A stretch of DNA of 63,058 bases, from assembly GCF_042139015.1 (NCBI RefSeq), contig NZ_JBHIKY010000022.1, forward strand, positions 1-63,058. The letters are read 5' to 3'. Positions 60,974 to 63,058 of this stretch are shown one piece after another. This stretch comes from JBHIKY01 sp042139015. Lineage in GTDB: Bacteria; Bacillota; Bacilli; Bacillales; Marinococcaceae. Under the pieces are notes generated by a model that was given only the letters and a program-made list of their open reading frames with translations, ran no database searches and was not told where the DNA came from. The position numbers were made by a program, and so were the translations under genes. Positions within the stretch are counted from its first letter, which is position 1; each line of letters starts with the position of its first letter.

Positions 60974-61285
60974 ATGAATAACATGGGCGGAATGATGAAG
61001 CAAATGCAAAAGATGCAAAAACAGATGCAGAAAGCACAGGAAGAATTAAAGGAAAAAACTGTCGAGGCCACCGCTGGAGGGGGCGCAGTGAAAATCACTG
61101 CGACGGGTGATAAGCGCATCACAGATATCGAAATCGACGAGGATGTAGTGGATCCAGAAGATATCGAAATGCTTCAGGATCTTATTCTTGCTGCGATGAA
61201 CGAAGCCCTCTCGAAAGTCGACGATCTAGTAGAACAGGATATGGGGAAATTCACTAAAGGAATGAATATACCCGGAATGTTCTAA
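60974..61285 (+). CDS. ebfC: Nucleoid-associated protein YbaB/EbfC
   Basis: Small DNA-binding dimer that helps organise the nucleoid. 103 aa; N-terminal coiled-coil of Met/Gln/Lys repeats (MGGMMKQMQKMQKQMQKAQEELK), then the conserved VEATAGGGAVKITATGDKRI. It lies between dnaX and recR as in most bacteria (yaaK). Confidence 0.96.
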   Translation: MNNMGGMMKQMQKMQKQMQKAQEELKEKTVEATAGGGAVKITATGDKRITDIEIDEDVVDPEDIEMLQDLILAAMNEALSKVDDLVEQDMGKFTKGMNIPGMF

Positions 61286-61296
61286 AGGAGGACCTA

Positions 61297-61893
61297 GTGC
61301 AATATCCAACTCCAATTTCTAAACTGATAGAAGGATTTATGAAACTGCCGGGGGTTGGCCCTAAAACGGCTGGCCGCCTGGCTTTTTATGTACTTGAAAT
61401 GAAAGAGGACGACGTCCTTGATTTTGCCAAAGCGTTAGTCAGCGCCAAGCGGGAGCTAACGTACTGTTCAACCTGTCATCACATCACTGATACAGATCCA
61501 TGCTGGATTTGTGAGGATAAACAGCGTGACCAATCACTGGTGTGTGTCGTCCAGGACGTAAAAGACGTCATTGCTATGGAAAAAATGAAAGATTTTCAAG
61601 GCTTGTACCATGTGCTGCACGGGGCTATCTCCCCTATGGATGGGATCGGCCCGGAGGATATTAAAGTGCCGGAGCTCATTAAACGTCTACAAAACGACGA
61701 GATCCAAGAAGTTATTATAGCAACCAATCCCACCATCGAAGGGGAAGCCACCGCTATGTATATATCCAGGCTGGTAAAGCCGACCGGTATTAAAGTAACC
61801 CGCATTGCCCACGGCCTTCCCATCGGCGGGGATCTGGAATACGCAGATGAGGTAACGCTGTCCAAAGCAATGGAGGGCAGAAGAGAACTGTAG
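61297..61893 (+). CDS. recR: Recombination protein RecR
   Basis: Ring-forming partner of RecF and RecO in gap repair. 198 aa. Helix-hairpin-helix (LPGVGPKTAGRLAF), the four-Cys zinc finger (CSTCHHITDTDPCWIC) and TOPRIM domain (VVQDVKDVIAMEKM, EVIIATNPTIEGEATAMYI) are complete. GTG 61297 start behind AAAGGAGG. Confidence 0.97.
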   Translation: MQYPTPISKLIEGFMKLPGVGPKTAGRLAFYVLEMKEDDVLDFAKALVSAKRELTYCSTCHHITDTDPCWICEDKQRDQSLVCVVQDVKDVIAMEKMKDFQGLYHVLHGAISPMDGIGPEDIKVPELIKRLQNDEIQEVIIATNPTIEGEATAMYISRLVKPTGIKVTRIAHGLPIGGDLEYADEVTLSKAMEGRREL

Positions 61894-61903
61894 GTGAAGC
61901 AGG

Positions 61904-62128
61904 GTGTTCTTTCGAAAAAAATCCATTAGTCAGACAGAAACAGAAAAACTTGTGGCTGTTATTCAAAAAACAAAAGCTAAGCTCGATCAGCAGCAGCGCG
62001 TCGTCGAGCATAGTGTAGAGCCGTCACAGGAAATTCTTGTCCAGGTAAGTCTCTTAAAGGCAAAGTATTTGTTTTTGTTAAAAGAAGCCCGTCATCGTCG
62101 TGTGAATGGGTATAATAAAGCTCGCTAG
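61904..62128 (+). CDS. yaaL: YaaL family DUF2508 protein
   Basis: Small protein conserved after recR in Bacillaceae, function unknown. 74 aa, GTG 61904; helical and lysine-rich with FRKKSISQTETEKLV and a C-terminal YLFLLKEARHRRVNGYNKAR. It begins 10 bases after recR, so it is part of the dnaX-ebfC-recR unit. Confidence 0.9.
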   Translation: MFFRKKSISQTETEKLVAVIQKTKAKLDQQQRVVEHSVEPSQEILVQVSLLKAKYLFLLKEARHRRVNGYNKAR

Positions 62129-62131
62129 TCA

Positions 62132-62172
62132 AATCCGGTAACAGGGAGTAAGTCCCTGCTGCCGGATTTTTT
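62132..62172 (+). terminator. Terminator of the dnaX-ebfC-recR-yaaL unit
   Basis: ATCCGGTAACAGGGA-GTAAG-TCCCTGCTGCCGGAT followed by TTTTTT. Confidence 0.92.
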
Positions 62173-62405
62173 GTAGGGATGACAATTTACAGCTTCGGTA
62201 ATTCTTTTGAAAAAATGTGAAAGTATAGAATCATTTACCCGCCCGATGTTTTCTTCGCAGCGGTGAGCAGAGCAAATTGGTTACGAACGAGATGATCTTC
62301 ACATCAAAAGAAAAAAATTGAGTCATTGTTTAAAAGGCAGAGGATATTTTGGCTGCTTGGACATAAACTTGATTAATAGATGATGACATTGAAGGAGGAA
62401 TACCA
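62173..62405. other. Gap before bofA
   Basis: About 230 bases with no gene; it must contain the bofA promoter, which I could not place with confidence. bofA has a good GGAGGAA ribosome-binding site. Confidence 0.5.
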
Positions 62406-62672
62406 ATGGATCCAATTTTAGTTATTTCTGCTGTCGGAGTTGCAGCGTGCCTGTTGTTTTTAATTGGAGGGAAACTGAAGCTTTTCCGATGGGCAGGTGG
62501 AATTTTCGTAAGAGTGATCGTAGGTGCGCTTGCTTTATTCTTTTTAAATACATTTGGAAGTGCAGTAGGGTATCATTTGCCAATCAACTTTTTTACAGTT
62601 GGGGTAGCGGGGATCTTAGGTCTTCCGGGGCTTGTGATGCTGATCGCAGCAGACCTTTTTATTATTGGATAA
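62406..62672 (+). CDS. bofA: Pro-sigma-K processing inhibitor BofA
   Basis: Mother-cell membrane protein that holds the SpoIVFB protease inactive until the forespore signal arrives. 88 aa with two or three hydrophobic helices, ending in the conserved GVAGILGLPGLVMLIAADLFI region (NFFTVGVAG...LFIIG). Its presence between recR and the rRNA operon is standard in spore-forming Bacillaceae. Confidence 0.95.
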   Translation: MDPILVISAVGVAACLLFLIGGKLKLFRWAGGIFVRVIVGALALFFLNTFGSAVGYHLPINFFTVGVAGILGLPGLVMLIAADLFIIG

Positions 62673-62709
62673 AAAACGACAGGAAATATTATTTTTTTTT
62701 GCAAACCCC

Positions 62710-62900
62710 TTGTTTTTATTAATTCAGGGTGATATATTATAGATCGTCGCTGAAAAACAGGGCGGCATTCACAAAAAGTTCACAGCACTCTATTGACTAC
62801 CTTCTCTACTGATGGTATGATAGATTGAGTCGCTATTAATGGCGACTCTGATAATTTTGTCCTTTGAAAATTGAATGAAAGTCAAGCGTTTAATTAAAGC
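62710..62900 (+). promoter_or_regulatory. rRNA operon promoters and leader
   Basis: Two tandem promoters: P1 TTGTTT (62710-62715), 17 bases, TATATT (62733-62738); P2 TTGACT (62793-62798), 17 bases, TATGAT (62816-62821). A boxA-like GTCCTTTGAAAATTGAAT (about 62859-62876) follows, for antitermination. Confidence 0.85.
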
Positions 62901-62954
62901 AATACCCCCATCTAATTCAGATGGACAAAGCAAGAAGAGTCAGTACTCTACTAT

Positions 62955-63058
62955 TTATTGGAGAGTTTGATCCTGGCTCAGGACGAACGCTGGCGGCGTG
63001 CCTAATACATGCAAGTCGAGCGCGGGAAGCCGTCGGATCTCTTCGGAGTGACGACGGG
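62955..63058 (+). rRNA. rrs: 16S ribosomal RNA, 5' end (truncated by the window)
   Basis: Begins TTATTGGAGAGTTTGATCC and runs through CTCAGGACGAACGCTGGCGG and ATACATGCAAGTCGAGCG, the universal bacterial 5' region, to the window edge inside helix 6. The CGAGCGCGGGAAGCCG segment is variable and could help identify the species. Confidence 0.98.

Noticed and set aside
62710..62951. Possible small gene or tRNA between bofA and the 16S rRNA
   Set aside because: The stretch is fully explained by two promoters and the rRNA leader with a boxA.
1..63058. CRISPR arrays, prophage or restriction genes
   Set aside because: No regularly spaced repeats, integrase, phage structural or methylase genes were seen on either strand.

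Overview
This window is the replication-origin region of a low-to-mid GC Firmicute of the Bacillaceae. Gene content and order match Bacillus subtilis closely on both sides of oriC: dnaB-rplI-gdpP-yybS-rpsR-ssb-rpsF-ychF-yyaC-parB-parA-noc-rsmG-mnmG-mnmE-jag-yidC-rnpA-rpmH on the minus strand, then dnaA-dnaN-yaaA-recF-remB-gyrB-gyrA, guaB-dacA-pdxST-serS, tadA-scr-dnaX-ebfC-recR-yaaL-bofA and the 5' end of a 16S rRNA gene on the plus strand. Sporulation genes (yyaC, bofA, noc, parA/parB) point to an endospore former. The strongly acidic linkers and tails of AppA, GyrA and DacA suggest a salt- or alkali-adapted species; that is an inference. Genes diverge from an origin at about 22.6-24.6 kb, so most are co-oriented with replication. 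|| Layout. 0.1-12.2 kb: replication and ribosome genes on the minus strand, with a small ABC-2 exporter cassette (permease, ATPase, and a degenerate-ABC/LytTR regulator) between rpsF and ychF. 12.3-22.5 kb: yyaC, the ParABS and Noc chromosome-organisation genes, the tRNA-wobble modification genes mnmG/mnmE, and the jag-yidC-rnpA-rpmH cluster. 22.6-24.7 kb: a bipartite oriC with DnaA boxes on both sides of dnaA, a DnaA-trio tract and an AT-rich unwinding element. 24.7-41.4 kb: core plus-strand genes, including a degenerate HD-GYP gene next to gyrA and a T-box before serS. 41.4-48.4 kb: an Lrp-type regulator and an appDFABC-type oligopeptide importer behind a promoter whose spacer is a perfect cre box, then tRNA-Ser(UGA). 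48.7-57.9 kb is accessory DNA replacing the dck-dgk-yaaH-yaaI block of B. subtilis: a DUF1801 gene, cadC-cadA, an IS remnant, a persulfide/sulfur-transfer operon (cstR-tauE-tusA/rhodanese-rhodanese/MBL-tusA-dsrE), a crcB fluoride-channel pair and a NodB deacetylase. 57.9-63.1 kb: tadA to the rRNA operon. || The most notable points: cadA has an in-frame TGA exactly where the first cysteine of its GFTCxxC metal-binding motif belongs, with a small hairpin at bacterial-SECIS distance; the nodB gene has a second in-frame TGA; four ATAC-N8-GTAT operators with identical spacing mark a CstR regulon; a structured intergenic repeat occurs twice, each time just behind a stop codon; an internally deleted IS keeps its expression-blocking hairpin; and parS and Noc-binding sites are scattered around the origin.
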